NCBI RefSeq assembly: GCF_026262505.1
Contig: NC_067206.1
Span: forward strand, 7,716,879 to 7,780,878
Length of the DNA stretch: 64,000 nucleotides
Direction: 5' to 3'
From: Trichomonas vaginalis G3
Taxonomy: Eukaryota; Parabasalia; Trichomonadida; Trichomonadidae
In this document: piece after piece, positions 1 to 10,700 of the stretch
How positions within the stretch are numbered: the first letter of the stretch is position 1
Layout of the letters: each line of letters opens with the position of its first letter
Translations under genes and position numbers: made by a program
Notes under the pieces: generated by a model
The model's database searches: none
What the model saw: the letters and a program-made list of their open reading frames with translations, nothing else
What the model was told of the DNA's origin: nothing

Positions 1-1521
1 CAAAAGAGCATCTTCCGTGAAAAGTGCTATTGGTTTTGTAAACTTCTTTGCTCTCAGTTCATCTGGACCGTCTCTGTCACCAGTATATTGTATTTGTACA
101 GTACCAACAGTTGAAATACCACCCATAAAGTCTTCTGAGTCAGCAAATGGAATGCCAAGCCAAAAGTTTGAACGGTCTCCATTTGTATATTGAGTGTTTT
201 GACCTCCTGTATGAGTCCATACTTTCACATATGGCATAATAGAACTTTGCATTTCAGGGTTAATGGTTGTTGTGAAGTTGTTGTTAAAGTTCATAGCATC
301 TAATGTCAAGTTGTATGACCTCATATCCTCAACTGTAGAATATTCTTCTCTTGGATAATATTTGCCATCTATGTTTATATGATATTTAATACCGGGGTTG
401 TAGAAACAAGAATAGTCATTTATAGTTCGTCTGAACAGTACAAACATAGTATCTGCATGTTTCATTGCAGTTGTTAAAGCAATATCTGTTCTTGCACCTG
501 GGTCAGCACTTTGGTTTCCAACTTCACCTGCAAAGTCTTTGACAGATATTTGGTGTATAGGGAACATAAGTGGAACTGCAATATATTTGGCAGCTAAAGC
601 ATTTGAAATATCTGGGTCCAACATATAGACTGCAAGTCTGCTTTCTATTCTCTTGCATTCAAACTTTTCGCATGTGAACTTAACTGGGTCCCAAGCAGTT
701 CCAGCAGCATTGAAATAATAGTTTACTTCATTGTTGAAGTTTGAGAAACCAAAGTCTAAGTCAACTTTGTCTTTGCAAAATTCGGCGAATGACGTTTGAT
801 TTGTTCCCTTTACGTCTGTAATAGTGAATGGGTCTTGTGTTGGTGCAATGACTAAGTTATTTTTGCTTGGAGTAAGTTCAATAGAAATTTTTCCTGCCCA
901 GTTTGGCAAGTATCTTAAAAACCTGAAGATGAGGAAAGATGACAAAGGAACTCTAAGTTTCAGTTTTACTTTAGTGGCAGCATTTCCATCTGAACCAGAA
1001 AGGTTAACATAAACTCCTGGAACGTTAGGGTCAAGTCTTCTTATTTTCTCAATATTTGCATACTGGTCTGTTTGTTCTCTAGCTTGTGGTTGTACTGAGT
1101 TTCTCAAAGCGAACCATTCATAGTTTGCCCATGTTACTGTTTGAACTAAGTCAGAGTTAGAATATATCTTATATCCCATGAAAACTTCTGGAGCATATTG
1201 GTATCCGACATAGAAAATTCCATTGCAACCTTTCTTGTCAGACAACTTGGCAGAAGGTTTTATTTCAATGTCTTGTTCCACGTATAAGAATGAGTTGTCA
1301 ATAGAAATAATATGAAACCTGTCGCAAGCAATATCTACTGTTGTTGAAGAACCTTCTCCAAACTCACCTACGTTTCCATAAGAAACAGCAGTTGTATATT
1401 CGTAAGTTCCAGGAACTATTTCTGACCTTCTAATGGCATTGTCGCATTCGTTATACCATTCGGAAACATTTCCGTTCATGGCATCCAAAACTGTTGGCGT
1501 TATATTCTGAGCGGCGTACAT
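1..1521 (-). CDS. Putative double-jelly-roll major capsid protein, partial (runs off the left edge)
   Basis: The frame is open from ATG at 1521 to base 1 (507 codons, no stop), so the 3' end lies outside the window. A stop sits a few codons upstream of the chosen ATG. I identify it by comparison inside the window with the Maverick capsid protein at 49654-51294. Near residue 190 it has a block beginning VPLSSFLIFRF that matches IPVNDLLAFQA near residue 193 there. Near residue 352 a block with D, F, NP, D, P, TV-D and L-A-N in order matches the same residues near 360. Such blocks at nearly equal offsets suggest homologous capsid proteins of different lineages. It is the last of five packed minus-strand genes. 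The assignment is inference from this comparison and gene order, and no search was possible. Confidence 0.65.
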   Translation of the reverse strand, partial: MYAAQNITPTVLDAMNGNVSEWYNECDNAIRRSEIVPGTYEYTTAVSYGNVGEFGEGSSTTVDIACDRFHIISIDNSFLYVEQDIEIKPSAKLSDKKGCNGIFYVGYQYAPEVFMGYKIYSNSDLVQTVTWANYEWFALRNSVQPQAREQTDQYANIEKIRRLDPNVPGVYVNLSGSDGNAATKVKLKLRVPLSSFLIFRFLRYLPNWAGKISIELTPSKNNLVIAPTQDPFTITDVKGTNQTSFAEFCKDKVDLDFGFSNFNNEVNYYFNAAGTAWDPVKFTCEKFECKRIESRLAVYMLDPDISNALAAKYIAVPLMFPIHQISVKDFAGEVGNQSADPGARTDIALTTAMKHADTMFVLFRRTINDYSCFYNPGIKYHINIDGKYYPREEYSTVEDMRSYNLTLDAMNFNNNFTTTINPEMQSSIMPYVKVWTHTGGQNTQYTNGDRSNFWLGIPFADSEDFMGGISTVGTVQIQYTGDRDGPDELRAKKFTKPIALFTEDALL

Positions 1522-1553
1522 TTCATATGGGTAAAAATATAGAATAGTTGGAT

Positions 1554-1772
1554 TTATATATCATAATAGAACCCACTCGGACCAAGCTTTACTTTCTTCC
1601 TGACTGAGTTTTTAACTGAATCTTTAACTCTTCTTTTTCCTTCATTGCCACTACTTTCACTAGATGAAGTTACTTCTTCACTATTTTCACTTTGTTCTAC
1701 TCTTCTTCTTTGGTGTCGCTTTTGGTAACTTGCCCTCTGCTTCAAGTTGTTGCATCTTTGCCTCATGTTCAC
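1554..1772 (-). CDS. Small basic protein of the left virus-like element
   Basis: A 72-residue frame that overlaps the 3' end of the upstream gene by 86 bases and stops 32 bases before the capsid start. Without it the compact gene array would have a gap of about 165 bases. The protein is rich in Arg and Lys with a Ser/Glu patch (EEVTSSSESS) in the middle and a KKVKL run near the end. That composition would suit a DNA-binding or core peptide, but no family is recognised. It could also be a chance overlapping frame. Confidence 0.45.
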   Translation of the reverse strand: MNMRQRCNNLKQRASYQKRHQRRRVEQSENSEEVTSSSESSGNEGKRRVKDSVKNSVRKKVKLGPSGFYYDI

Positions 1773-2544
1773 CTAGTATGTTGTAAATTTTCCATGTCCT
1801 TTTTGCCTTTGGGCTCTGGTCGCCCATCTCAGGTAACCTATATCCTAGAAAGATTTTGTCATAGTTTGTATTTGAGTCTTCGCGTATTGTTTGCATGACT
1901 CTTTCCTGAGTTTCCGGTTCAAGCTCTTCAAACAGAGCTTGTCCATATGGAATAAGCTCGTTTCCAAATATATGTTTTTGTAGCCATTCTGGTTTTCTTT
2001 CCATGTTACCAATAATATCTTTTGTGAATGGGAAAGCTTTTACCCAACGTTTCAGTCTTGCGTCATTTATTTCTGTAGTTGGTTTTATTTTGTCAAGGAA
2101 CATGTTTTTCAATACTAACATTTCATTTGGTACTGTCCATTTGAGTTTTCTTAAATATTCATCCCTTCTCGGTTCATTGTCTGCAAAGTAAGTTTTTATG
2201 ACATTTTGCAAACTTTCGTTTGCAAGGTCATGTACAATAGGTTCTCTTCCTTCTCTATCCCTAACTTTCTTTCTAAACTCTTCACCAAATATACCATCTT
2301 TATGGTTCTGTGTAGTTCTTTGAGATAAATGTTTTAGAACGTCAGGTGTTATATTTCCATCAGCCATGTTCATTTCATACTGGTTCAAAATATCTGCATC
2401 TTTCATATCTTTCAATGGCATTAAAGCCGCGCTGAAAATACCAGCTATATCTGGTTCACCATTCACTTCCATTGCGTCTACAACTTCTTGGAATTGTGGT
2501 TGTAAGTTTATGAACCACCTATCCGGATTAGCTTTATGACCCAT
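1687..2544 (-). CDS. Unknown 285-residue protein of the left virus-like element
   Basis: An open frame of 285 codons starting at ATG 2544. It overlaps the preceding gene by 37 bases in another frame, as is common in compact viral genomes. The product is hydrophilic and mostly helical in character, contains many charged residues and ends in a basic tail (KKKSRTK). I see no transmembrane segment and no motif I can name. Its place immediately upstream of the capsid gene suggests a virion or assembly role, which is inference only. Confidence 0.6.
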   Translation of the reverse strand: MGHKANPDRWFINLQPQFQEVVDAMEVNGEPDIAGIFSAALMPLKDMKDADILNQYEMNMADGNITPDVLKHLSQRTTQNHKDGIFGEEFRKKVRDREGREPIVHDLANESLQNVIKTYFADNEPRRDEYLRKLKWTVPNEMLVLKNMFLDKIKPTTEINDARLKRWVKAFPFTKDIIGNMERKPEWLQKHIFGNELIPYGQALFEELEPETQERVMQTIREDSNTNYDKIFLGYRLPEMGDQSPKAKRTWKIYNILGEHEAKMQQLEAEGKLPKATPKKKSRTK

Positions 2545-2927
2545 CTCATTGTAGTTCCATAGTCTGCAGAAACAAAAGTAGGTTTGTTTCCATATTGGTT
2601 AGGTTCTGAATGAACTTTAAACAATGTTTCATTTCTATATGTTTTGTTGAAATTTAACCTTTTATTTTCACCGAGTTCAGCCAAAGATTGAACGTTATAT
2701 GGTCGTAAGTAAAAAGGATTGTTGTATTTGCGTACATTTTCTTTCAGTACTTCCATTCTATGCTGAATATTTTCATCTGATGTTGGAGTCTTTTGTATGT
2801 CGGCGAACATTTTTCGATATTCTTCTACTATGTCAGCCGAATTTTTCTTAGACTCTTGGAAAGATTCCATATTCCCCGCATACACTTGTTGAGGGTCAAG
2901 ATTTTTTCGGCTGTTCCAAATCTTCAT
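2508..2927 (-). CDS. Unknown 139-residue protein of the left virus-like element
   Basis: The ATG at 2927 follows directly on the TAG stop of the preceding gene (stop 2928-2930) with no spacer, and its 3' end overlaps the next gene by 37 bases. The product is charged (FQESKKNSADIVEEYRKMF) with no recognised domain. The zero spacing on one side and overlap on the other support a real gene in a tightly packed array. The function is unknown. Confidence 0.6.
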   Translation of the reverse strand: MKIWNSRKNLDPQQVYAGNMESFQESKKNSADIVEEYRKMFADIQKTPTSDENIQHRMEVLKENVRKYNNPFYLRPYNVQSLAELGENKRLNFNKTYRNETLFKVHSEPNQYGNKPTFVSADYGTTMRWVIKLIRIGGS

Positions 2928-4991
2928 CTAGTTTGTGAAGTTAGTTTCCAAAGGAGGGACTTGTTCGTTTCCTTCAGGCTCTTCTAGCTGTTGTTGCTGA
3001 ACTATTTCTTCCATGTCTGGTTGTATCTGAACTTCTTCCTGTGGAGTTTCTTGTACCTCATCTGCTGGCATTTCATATATTCCGAGACCGTTTTTAAAAA
3101 GTTCCCTATCTAAGTCATCCGGACTCATAAACCTTTCTTCTTTCGTTCCGTCTCTATTTTTTACGCGTTTCATGAAGAGAGTTGAATTATCATTTAGCTC
3201 TGACACCAAATATCTCGGAGTAAATTCAGTCATGTCATTTGGATGATATGCTATTAAATCATATCCCTTAGCGAGCTTGTATTTTCCAGGTTTGAAATTA
3301 TATCCCATTTGGTGCTGAACCATAAAGCTAAATAGGTTCGGGTCAGTATTTCCTTCCTTGAACTTTCTAATAGCTTCTTTATATCTGTCACTAAAGTCAA
3401 GAGTATCTGGGTAACCATAATTTTCCTTAAGCATTTTTAAGAATTCTTGGTTTCCTTGTTCTCTACTTCTTTTATGTCCTTGCTCTGTTTGTGGTTGTTG
3501 TGGTGCAGTGTTTTGAACTGTTGGTTGTGGTGCTGGATTTTGAACTGTTGGTTGTTGTGCTGGGTTTTGAACTGTTGGTTGCTGTGCAGTGTTTTGAACT
3601 GTTGGTTGTGGTGCAGTGTTTTGAACTGTTGGTTGTGGTGCAGTGTTTTGAACTGTTGGTTGTTGTGTTGGTTGTTGTGTTGGTTTTGGTGCATGCCTGT
3701 GTCTGTGTCCATGTGACGATGTAAATGTTTTAGGTAGTCCTGGTGCAGGTGCTTCTCTTGGAGGGTTTGGTGGTATATAAGTTCCACTAGCTAGTAAATA
3801 AGTTCCACCAGCTGGTATATAAGTTCCACCAGCTGGCACATATGTTCCATCTGCAGCATAATGTCCTACCTGACTTTTCGTTTTTAAGAAAGCATTTACT
3901 AGGTCTGTTTTGGTCTGTTGTAACTCTTTTTCTTGACTTTCCACAACAGTTGCTCTAACGGCGTCATAGGCACTTTGAACTGCCTGTCTCGTTGCTGCAT
4001 CTGTTATTTTCGTCATATTTTGTGCTACTTCTCTTAACTCGTTGTCGAAACCTTCAGACTTCAGTTTCTTTCCAGATGAGAAGTCGTTCACTAGTTTCAC
4101 CTTACTATGAAGAGCTTCGAAGGCGTTCTTAAAGTCAGCATTCATTAAAGCTTCATTTGAACTGTCTTCATCCGCTTGTATTTTTGTCCTTATTGACCCT
4201 ATAAGTTGGGCTGCTTTAGCGTTGGCTTGGGCATTTAACCAGTCATTATTAGCTTTTATATATTCTGCGCTTTTCATTGCCTTTTGCATGGCTGCATCGT
4301 TATTTTTACTTTCTTGTGCTAAGTTTTCATACTGTACGGTTTGGTTTTGCAACTGTAAAAGTTTTTCTGCCTTTACATTTGCTTCAACTTCTTTTTTATA
4401 CTCATCGCTATCCATATATGTCTTCAGGGCTTTTTGTTTTATCTCTTCATCTTTCAGTACTTTATATTGAGTAGTATGGTTTTTCAAATTTATAACATCT
4501 TGTTCCATTTTTGCTACTTCTGCTGCTTTTTCTGACACTTTTTTCGCATATTCCTCTGTACTTAGTTCTTTCAGTTGTTCTTCTTTCTTCTTTTTCTCTA
4601 CGTTTAACTCATTGAGTTTCTTTGTGTGTCTGTCATATTCTAGTTTCTTTTCGTTTTCACTTATTTGTTTCTGTATGTCTATGTTTGACTTTTTGACATC
4701 TGTTATTTGATTTTTGAGTGAACTCAAATTCATTTGACTTTGAGGGTTATAAGCTGTTCCGTCTGCAGCTCCACCATAGCCTGCCATTTTCGCTAAAAGT
4801 GCCGCTCTTAAACCTCCACTCTGTGCACCAATAACTCGGTTTAAAAGCATAGGGTTGCTTGACATTTGTTGCAACATAGTGGGGTCATTCATAATTTGTT
4901 GTTGCAACTGTTGTTGTGGTGTCAGTTTTACTATTGGATGTTTCAATGCTCTCTTCCTCTTACGTATATTCTTACGTAGCTTACGTGGCAT
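2928..4991 (-). CDS. Long coiled-coil protein with basic N-terminus and Gln/Pro repeats
   Basis: The start is set at ATG 4991 (687 codons). The frame continues 20 codons further upstream but without an ATG, and an initiator-like TCACTT lies just before this ATG. The N-terminus is very basic (MPRKLRKNIRKRKRALKH), followed by a Gln/Met-rich stretch. A long charged segment in the first half looks like coiled coil. Next come four GTY-containing repeats (AGGTYIP type) and about seven copies of a ten-residue QPTVQNTAPQ unit. The C-terminal 150 residues look globular and end in a Glu/Gln-rich tail. I do not recognise the family. It is the first gene of the minus-strand array, so it may be an internal or scaffolding-type protein, which is inference. 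Confidence 0.65.
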   Translation of the reverse strand: MPRKLRKNIRKRKRALKHPIVKLTPQQQLQQQIMNDPTMLQQMSSNPMLLNRVIGAQSGGLRAALLAKMAGYGGAADGTAYNPQSQMNLSSLKNQITDVKKSNIDIQKQISENEKKLEYDRHTKKLNELNVEKKKKEEQLKELSTEEYAKKVSEKAAEVAKMEQDVINLKNHTTQYKVLKDEEIKQKALKTYMDSDEYKKEVEANVKAEKLLQLQNQTVQYENLAQESKNNDAAMQKAMKSAEYIKANNDWLNAQANAKAAQLIGSIRTKIQADEDSSNEALMNADFKNAFEALHSKVKLVNDFSSGKKLKSEGFDNELREVAQNMTKITDAATRQAVQSAYDAVRATVVESQEKELQQTKTDLVNAFLKTKSQVGHYAADGTYVPAGGTYIPAGGTYLLASGTYIPPNPPREAPAPGLPKTFTSSHGHRHRHAPKPTQQPTQQPTVQNTAPQPTVQNTAPQPTVQNTAQQPTVQNPAQQPTVQNPAPQPTVQNTAPQQPQTEQGHKRSREQGNQEFLKMLKENYGYPDTLDFSDRYKEAIRKFKEGNTDPNLFSFMVQHQMGYNFKPGKYKLAKGYDLIAYHPNDMTEFTPRYLVSELNDNSTLFMKRVKNRDGTKEERFMSPDDLDRELFKNGLGIYEMPADEVQETPQEEVQIQPDMEEIVQQQQLEEPEGNEQVPPLETNFTN
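3487..3700 (-). repeat. In-frame 30-bp coding tandem repeat (QPTVQNTAPQ units)
   Basis: About seven copies of a 30-base unit, seen on the plus strand as repeats of ttttgaactgttggttg. They encode QPTVQNTAPQ and QPTVQNPAQQ variants. The period is a multiple of three, so copy number can change without breaking the gene. This repeat gives rise to the long shadow frames on both strands here. Confidence 0.85.
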
Positions 4992-4994
4992 TTT

Positions 4995-5000
4995 AAGTGA
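4995..5000 (-). promoter_or_regulatory. Initiator-like TCACTT before the coiled-coil gene
   Basis: On the minus strand TCACTT stands immediately before AAA-ATG. The trichomonad initiator (Inr) consensus is TCA followed by a pyrimidine and T/A, normally within about 20 bases of the start codon. The match supports both the start choice at 4991 and a trichomonad-type host for this element. Confidence 0.5.
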
Positions 5001-5051
5001 AGTAAAAAACGGTTTTTGACAGATGTTTATATGACACTTTTTGTTCAGCAC

Positions 5052-5275
5052 AAAAAACTACTCGGTCAAAGTGTTGTCAGTTTTGTAAAATAACCGTCCT
5101 ATCTCATTCTATAAGGGGGAAAGGCTTCTCAAAGTATACTTCCTTGGAACGCCTGTAACTTTTCCTGTAGCGACGATAGACCCTTACTTGTCCGGACAAA
5201 GTTATACTAAACATCTTCAGGGCTAGAGGGCACGAAGTGCCTGGAGGCCCCACTACCTTTTTTTTTTTGTGCTAT
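5052..5275. other. Probable right terminus of the left virus-like element, with hairpin
   Basis: Between the first gene and a T-run at about 5268 the sequence is GC-richer than the host DNA that follows. Around 5228-5255 lies an imperfect palindrome whose core GGCAC-GAA-GTGCC can fold with a 3-base loop. The composition changes abruptly at the T-run, so I place the element boundary there. The partner terminus would lie left of the window, so an inverted repeat cannot be confirmed. Confidence 0.4.
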
Positions 5276-5851
5276 TAAAATTTCAAATTTTGACTAATAT
5301 ATCTAAGTTATCTGAACGAAACATTTAGAAAATATCATACTTACATTGAAATAGCAAGTAGAGCACATTAATAGCAAGTTTCTTGGCTTTATATCTATCA
5401 TCTATTGTTGTTTGATCAAACAAAATTCACTCTATTATATGGTGTCAATTAATTAAAACAATTTTTAATAGTTATTTATTTAGTGCGAATAAGTGCAAAC
5501 TCATAAATGAATAACTTAATAGTAGAAATGAATTATCTGATATAAATCTCACATTTTGTCCATCAGAAATACTTTAATTGCATACGCATAACTATTAGTA
5601 ATACGTCTGGAGTGTCAATTAATAACAATCCCACAACAAGTAAAATTCAGATTTTTATTAAACTTATTTTTTCCTAAAAGTTTTCTCAAATTACTATATA
5701 TACATATGTGGATAAAATAATAGTAATATTGTAAAAAATTAGATAATTTTTTTTATTTGAGAACCTCTCAAAAGTTCATTCAATTTATCAATTGTTTCAG
5801 TTTGATGTATATTCATTTCTGGAGCCTAAAACTTTAGCAATCATGACAATA
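5276..5851. other. AT-rich intergenic DNA
   Basis: No open frame of note, no repeat and no RNA gene recognised. Short remnants just before 5852 (on the minus strand) read as possible continuation of the TAF1-like gene in other frames. Confidence 0.4.
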
Positions 5852-7036
5852 TCATATTCTCTTTCTAACTACGCAATGTAAGGGTATCCTTAAAAGAAAA
5901 TCTGTATTTTCTACTGGATGTTTTGCGACAGGAATCTCAAATAAGTTATTTGCAATTGTACAGAATGGAGTTCCTTTAGGAATAGGTGCCAACATTGGTG
6001 ATAGTTGATCTGGTTCGATATAAGAAATTCGAGTATCAGTTTCTAAACGTGGTTTGTCATCAGAACTTCTCATATGATAGTATGTAACTAATTGGGAGGC
6101 CATTCCAACGTTTAATATGAATGGAGGGTTCTCTGAAACAATTTCAAGCAAAATCATTATTTTCCCATTGCGGGCGGAAAGACTTTCGAAGTCTTTCAAG
6201 AAGATATGCTCTTCTTCATTATCAACAAATGATTTCGGATCAATAGAAACAGATAATGTTTTTCCTTTAATTTCTTTGATGTTTAATCGAGGATGATGCA
6301 ATGATTCAATATCCTTTGGATTTGGATCAACAAGATAAAGTTCTTTGGCAACATCTGAGTGACAAATTTCCAATCCAAGTCTTGGAGGTAAACCTTTGAT
6401 AGTACCATAGTAATCTCCTGTATCAAATGCAAGATTATTGTAATTTAAGTGTGGCTGATTGCTGTTTTCCTCTTCGTTTTGCGCTTCGTTTGAAGATTTT
6501 CTAATTTCAAAATTTCCATCGGATTTATCAAATACAAGAGAGACATCTTCAGTCTTGGAACTATCTTCTAAGACATTGAAGTCGCCTTTCAATAAGAATT
6601 TGTTCAAAAATATTTTTTTATTTTTAGTATTTGAATTTTGTTCCGGTTGTTGCTGGTATTCTTGACCGAGGGAGTTATTTCGCGATAGTTCAAATCTTTT
6701 CATATTTTGCAAGGGAATTTGTTCTGTATTTGAAGATTGACGACTTAGTTGCCCGATAAAGTTGAGTGGGCGGAATTCAGCCTCATTTATTAATGATTCA
6801 GATAGAAATATGTTGTTTTGCTTTTGAATGACTTGATTTGGATTCTCTTGAGGAGTTTGCGCTTCACTAGCATTACCTGTATCAGAATGCGATTCTTCTT
6901 TAATTCTTTGAAAAGAAACTTTTAACTTTTTTTGACTTTGCTCGCTATTTTTAACTTTAAGTTGCCTATGATGAGAAAATGATGATCTATTATTTTCAGC
7001 TAATGCTGCAAATAAAGAGAGTTGGGATTGTGGCAT
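5852..7036 (-). pseudogene. TAF1-like (TFIID subunit 1) protein, truncated after the start of the DUF3591 region
   Basis: TAF1 is the largest subunit of the general transcription factor TFIID. The first ATG in frame is at 7036; the frame extends further upstream without an ATG. The first half is a low-complexity Ser/Gln/Asn-rich tail. The C-terminal 190 residues resemble the start of the TAF1 central domain: a segment with ILLEIVSENPPFILNVGMAS followed by a YY motif, then a stretch with TPFCTIANNLFEIPVAKH and TDFLL. In TAF1 these correspond to the 'PPLL-N-GMGS', 'ENNL-RAPI-RH' and 'TDFL' landmarks. The protein then stops, although TAF1 normally continues for several hundred residues. Short pieces in other frames follow (5770-5850). 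It is probably a truncated or decayed copy. Confidence 0.5.
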
Positions 7037-7102
7037 ATTGCAGCCAGTCAGAGCTTCATATAGGCTGGAATCATTATTTATAAATATGAAAAAAACCGTC
7101 AC

Positions 7103-7796
7103 AAATTTTCAAAATTTTGCCTGTTGGAAAAATTCCAAATTGAGAGGAAATCTTTGAAATTATGGTAAAAATACCTTCAATTGATATTGGATATCTAAGA
7201 TTTCACAAGAGTCAAGATATACTCTAGTGAATCCAAAAAGCAACATCATATCAAAGAAAAAAGTATCTTTTAAAAGATAAATTTTGTAATTCAAAGACTT
7301 TTTGCAGATACAGATTTGGATTTGCCTTTACAAGTTTTCTGATGGTCAATGAAGCTATTATTGCATTTCGTTATGATTAGATTGCTGTTTTCATAATTTG
7401 AAATGAAACAATATATCGTGATTAAACAAAACTTCATATTAAAAAATCTGTTTAACCACGAGATGCTATGAGAATAATTCTGAATTTCTATATTTTTCAT
7501 GAAATTGATCATAATCTATACTAAATGGGCAAAATATAAGAAATTCTGTAGATGCATCACTATGATGTGATAGAGAAGAACCATACGATTCGATTAAATT
7601 TCAACTTTATTTAGAATTTAGAATTTAATGACAATTTTTCTTTTGAGTATGTAAAAATCATTCTATTAGAGGTCCATACACGCCGATATACATTCAGAAT
7701 TTTATAATGTAAAGGCAATTACTTCATTTCAAGAAATTCTATGAACTGTCAAACTCAAATACAATAAAAAACGATAGAAAAAATTAAAAATAAATT
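7103..7796. other. AT-rich intergenic DNA between TAF1-like and Furry-like genes
   Basis: Divergent promoters for the two flanking genes should lie here, but I see no clear initiator next to either start. A 73-codon minus-strand frame (7291-7512) has no recognisable content and was not called. Confidence 0.35.
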
Positions 7797-10700
7797 ATGG
7801 AAGTTCAAGCAGCTATTAAAGAGATTACCGATCAGTGGGCAATCCTTTTAACTGCAAGAATATGCAATACACTTCAGCTCCCACCAAATGAGCTGCAGTC
7901 TCGCCTTGAAAACACTGCTTCTAAAATGAACAATCAAGAATTAGGTGCAATCATCCGCAAAGGTCTAAAAATGTCAACTGTTAATGATCCGAATCAGATC
8001 AATATAATGAGTGATACAGTTGGATCACTTTTAATGCAATTCCATTGTCATCCAAACTTTTGCAAGATCTTTAACACCTTAATGAACTCAGCGCATGAAC
8101 TCTTAAACATGCCACTTCAAACGGAAACTACTTCAGCTAAACCAAAAGCTCTCCACACCGATAAAATCATTAATGACGAAGTTCTTACAGATTTCGAGAA
8201 ATTAGAATGCAACGTTTTCGACTACATTTCTCACTTCCTTCTCGCCGCCGCAAATTGTGAATCAATCAGTTTTGATCCAATTTCTCTCGATATCGTCAGT
8301 ATTATCTTCCATTACCTCAAACACGAGCAACCAAACGCCGTCCGTGCATCTGCAGGCGATATCCTTTCAGCCTTATCTTCATCTCCTCGCCATTGCCAGA
8401 TAATCAACGATATGTTTTGGCAGCAGTTCGGACTTTGCAAGAAGGATGATGATTTCCGTAATTTCGCTTCATGGATTGATGGCGTACAGAATTTGAAGCT
8501 CGCTCTTACACCAGAACCTTTAGAAAAAGTTACATTACAATTCTTCCAGAATTTCATTGATAACGAGAAGAAGATCGAACGTGGTGTCCTCAGAATGAAG
8601 TTCCTCGACGCTTTTCTTTCAATTTTGAAGAATATCAACAAAACCCCAGCGTCTGCAAAGCACGAGCAGTACTACAAGCACCAAGAAGCTGTTTGGAACA
8701 TTGCTCTCAAGTGGTCTTCCAAGTCAAAACATACTTCTTTCTGTTATACTTTCTTATGCCACTTAATATCAAGCACAACATTCGATTTCTACCTTCCTCA
8801 TGCTAAGCAATATTGCGAATTACTTACAAAGTACGCTAAAAGTGGCGAAGTTGATATGCTTACCCTTATTGCTGATTTTATCAAGACATGTCCAGCAGAT
8901 TTATACAAGACACGTGTTGATGAATTCACAACAATGGTAAATACACATATCATACCACTTTTATTCGCAGGAACTGATAAAAAACGTACATTGAGATTTA
9001 CAGACAACGAACAAATCCCAGTTGTCCTCAAAATCCTTACAGAAATCGGTGTTAAGCAGATGAACATCATTGTCGACTTCGTTCGTCCAGTTCTTTCTGT
9101 TGAAGAGCCAAATTCAGATACAAAACGCGTTCGTCTTATTTGTATCCAAGTTCTTGCAGAATTATCAACACAGGCACCTCAAGAACTTGTTAAGTTCAAC
9201 GAAGTCCTCTTCCCATTGTTACAACCTTCAATTCTTGGAGTTAATCCAGAATTCAAAGAAGAAATTCAATACGCGATCCCAACCTTCCCACTCATCCACT
9301 CCATAAACGAAGAGAAGCTCGACCAACTCGCAGAAGTCGTTTTCAACCTTTCTATTTTAGACGATAACGTTGCATCATCGGCCATGAACTCAATGAACAT
9401 GTTCATACAGAACCTTGTATCACTAAAACTCTGCGCACGAGCTCCGATCATTTATATCAACAAGATTATTGAGATCATCCACAATTCAAAGGCCCAAGAC
9501 GTACTTCACTATCTCTGCTACCTCTCAGCTGTCATCAATTCGTGGTCCAACAACATTTCTGATGCCGGAAAAATCGAATTAACAGGTTCGAAATTACAAC
9601 CATCAGAATGGCGCGAAATGAGACTTAATTTAGATGTCCTTATGCTTATTTTCTTACTCAGCCCTGAGAAATCATTGTCTGCGAACTCCCACGCCGTATT
9701 AAAATGTCTAAATCTTAAACCAATCCAAGATTTCGACAGAGAATGCAACTATACGTATTCATTCGCCAAATACGTATCAGAAGTTGCAGGATCAGACTAT
9801 ATCGGCAACGCATCGAAGATGGTTGAATCCGGACCAGACTTTTCTGCCAATTTCTTCATCAAAATCCTTCAAACATGGGAGAAACAGCAGAAGACATTCG
9901 AAGCGAACCATTCCACGAAGATTATGGACTTTTTGGCATCAATTGTTCGTAAAAACGATGAAAACTTCAAGAAATTCATCGGAGACATTTTTATGATGCT
10001 TGCAGAGAATCCATCATCAAACGAAGCAATCCATGCACTTGGTTTGATTGATTATTCCTTGGCAGCAGCCATTGCAGGACAAATTGACACATGGGCAACA
10101 CAAAACAACAGAAAAGACAACTATTATCCACAAACAATCACCATTCTTTCAACGATTTCTTCAAGACCACAATTCGCCAAATTACAAGAAGGCGACAACT
10201 TGATACCTTTCTTTGAAAACTTTGTAAGAAAGATAACAAGTTACAAAGCACCAAATTCACAAGAAAGATACATCAATCTTGAGAGATCGTTGAAAGTATT
10301 CATTGTCTTTGCTGCTGCTGATCCAAACCATTTATCAAATGTTATCAACAAACAAGAATTAGTTGAGAAATTCATCAAAGACATGATCGCAATGGCATCA
10401 CTTGATTGTGTCAAACAGTTCACGAACACATTCCCAGAAACATTCCTCACAGCTTTGAAGACAAGTTTCGAATTCATCAATTTCCCAATCAATTTATTTG
10501 ATGAGTTCTCAAGATGGTTGATGGTTTTCACAAGAATTTTCTCTCAGAAGGAACAAATACAAACATATATTGTTCAAGCTTTGACAACATTGTTGCATCA
10601 AAACTTCAATATTTTGTATCCTTTCCTTCAAACATCATATGGAAAATTCGATCTCTTGACATCCCACATTATATTAGCAATTGCTAATGTTTTCTCAATG

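Noticed and set aside
3437-3787. Frames on both strands across the Gln/Pro repeat region
   Set aside because: Shadows of the in-frame 30-bp coding repeat of the coiled-coil gene.
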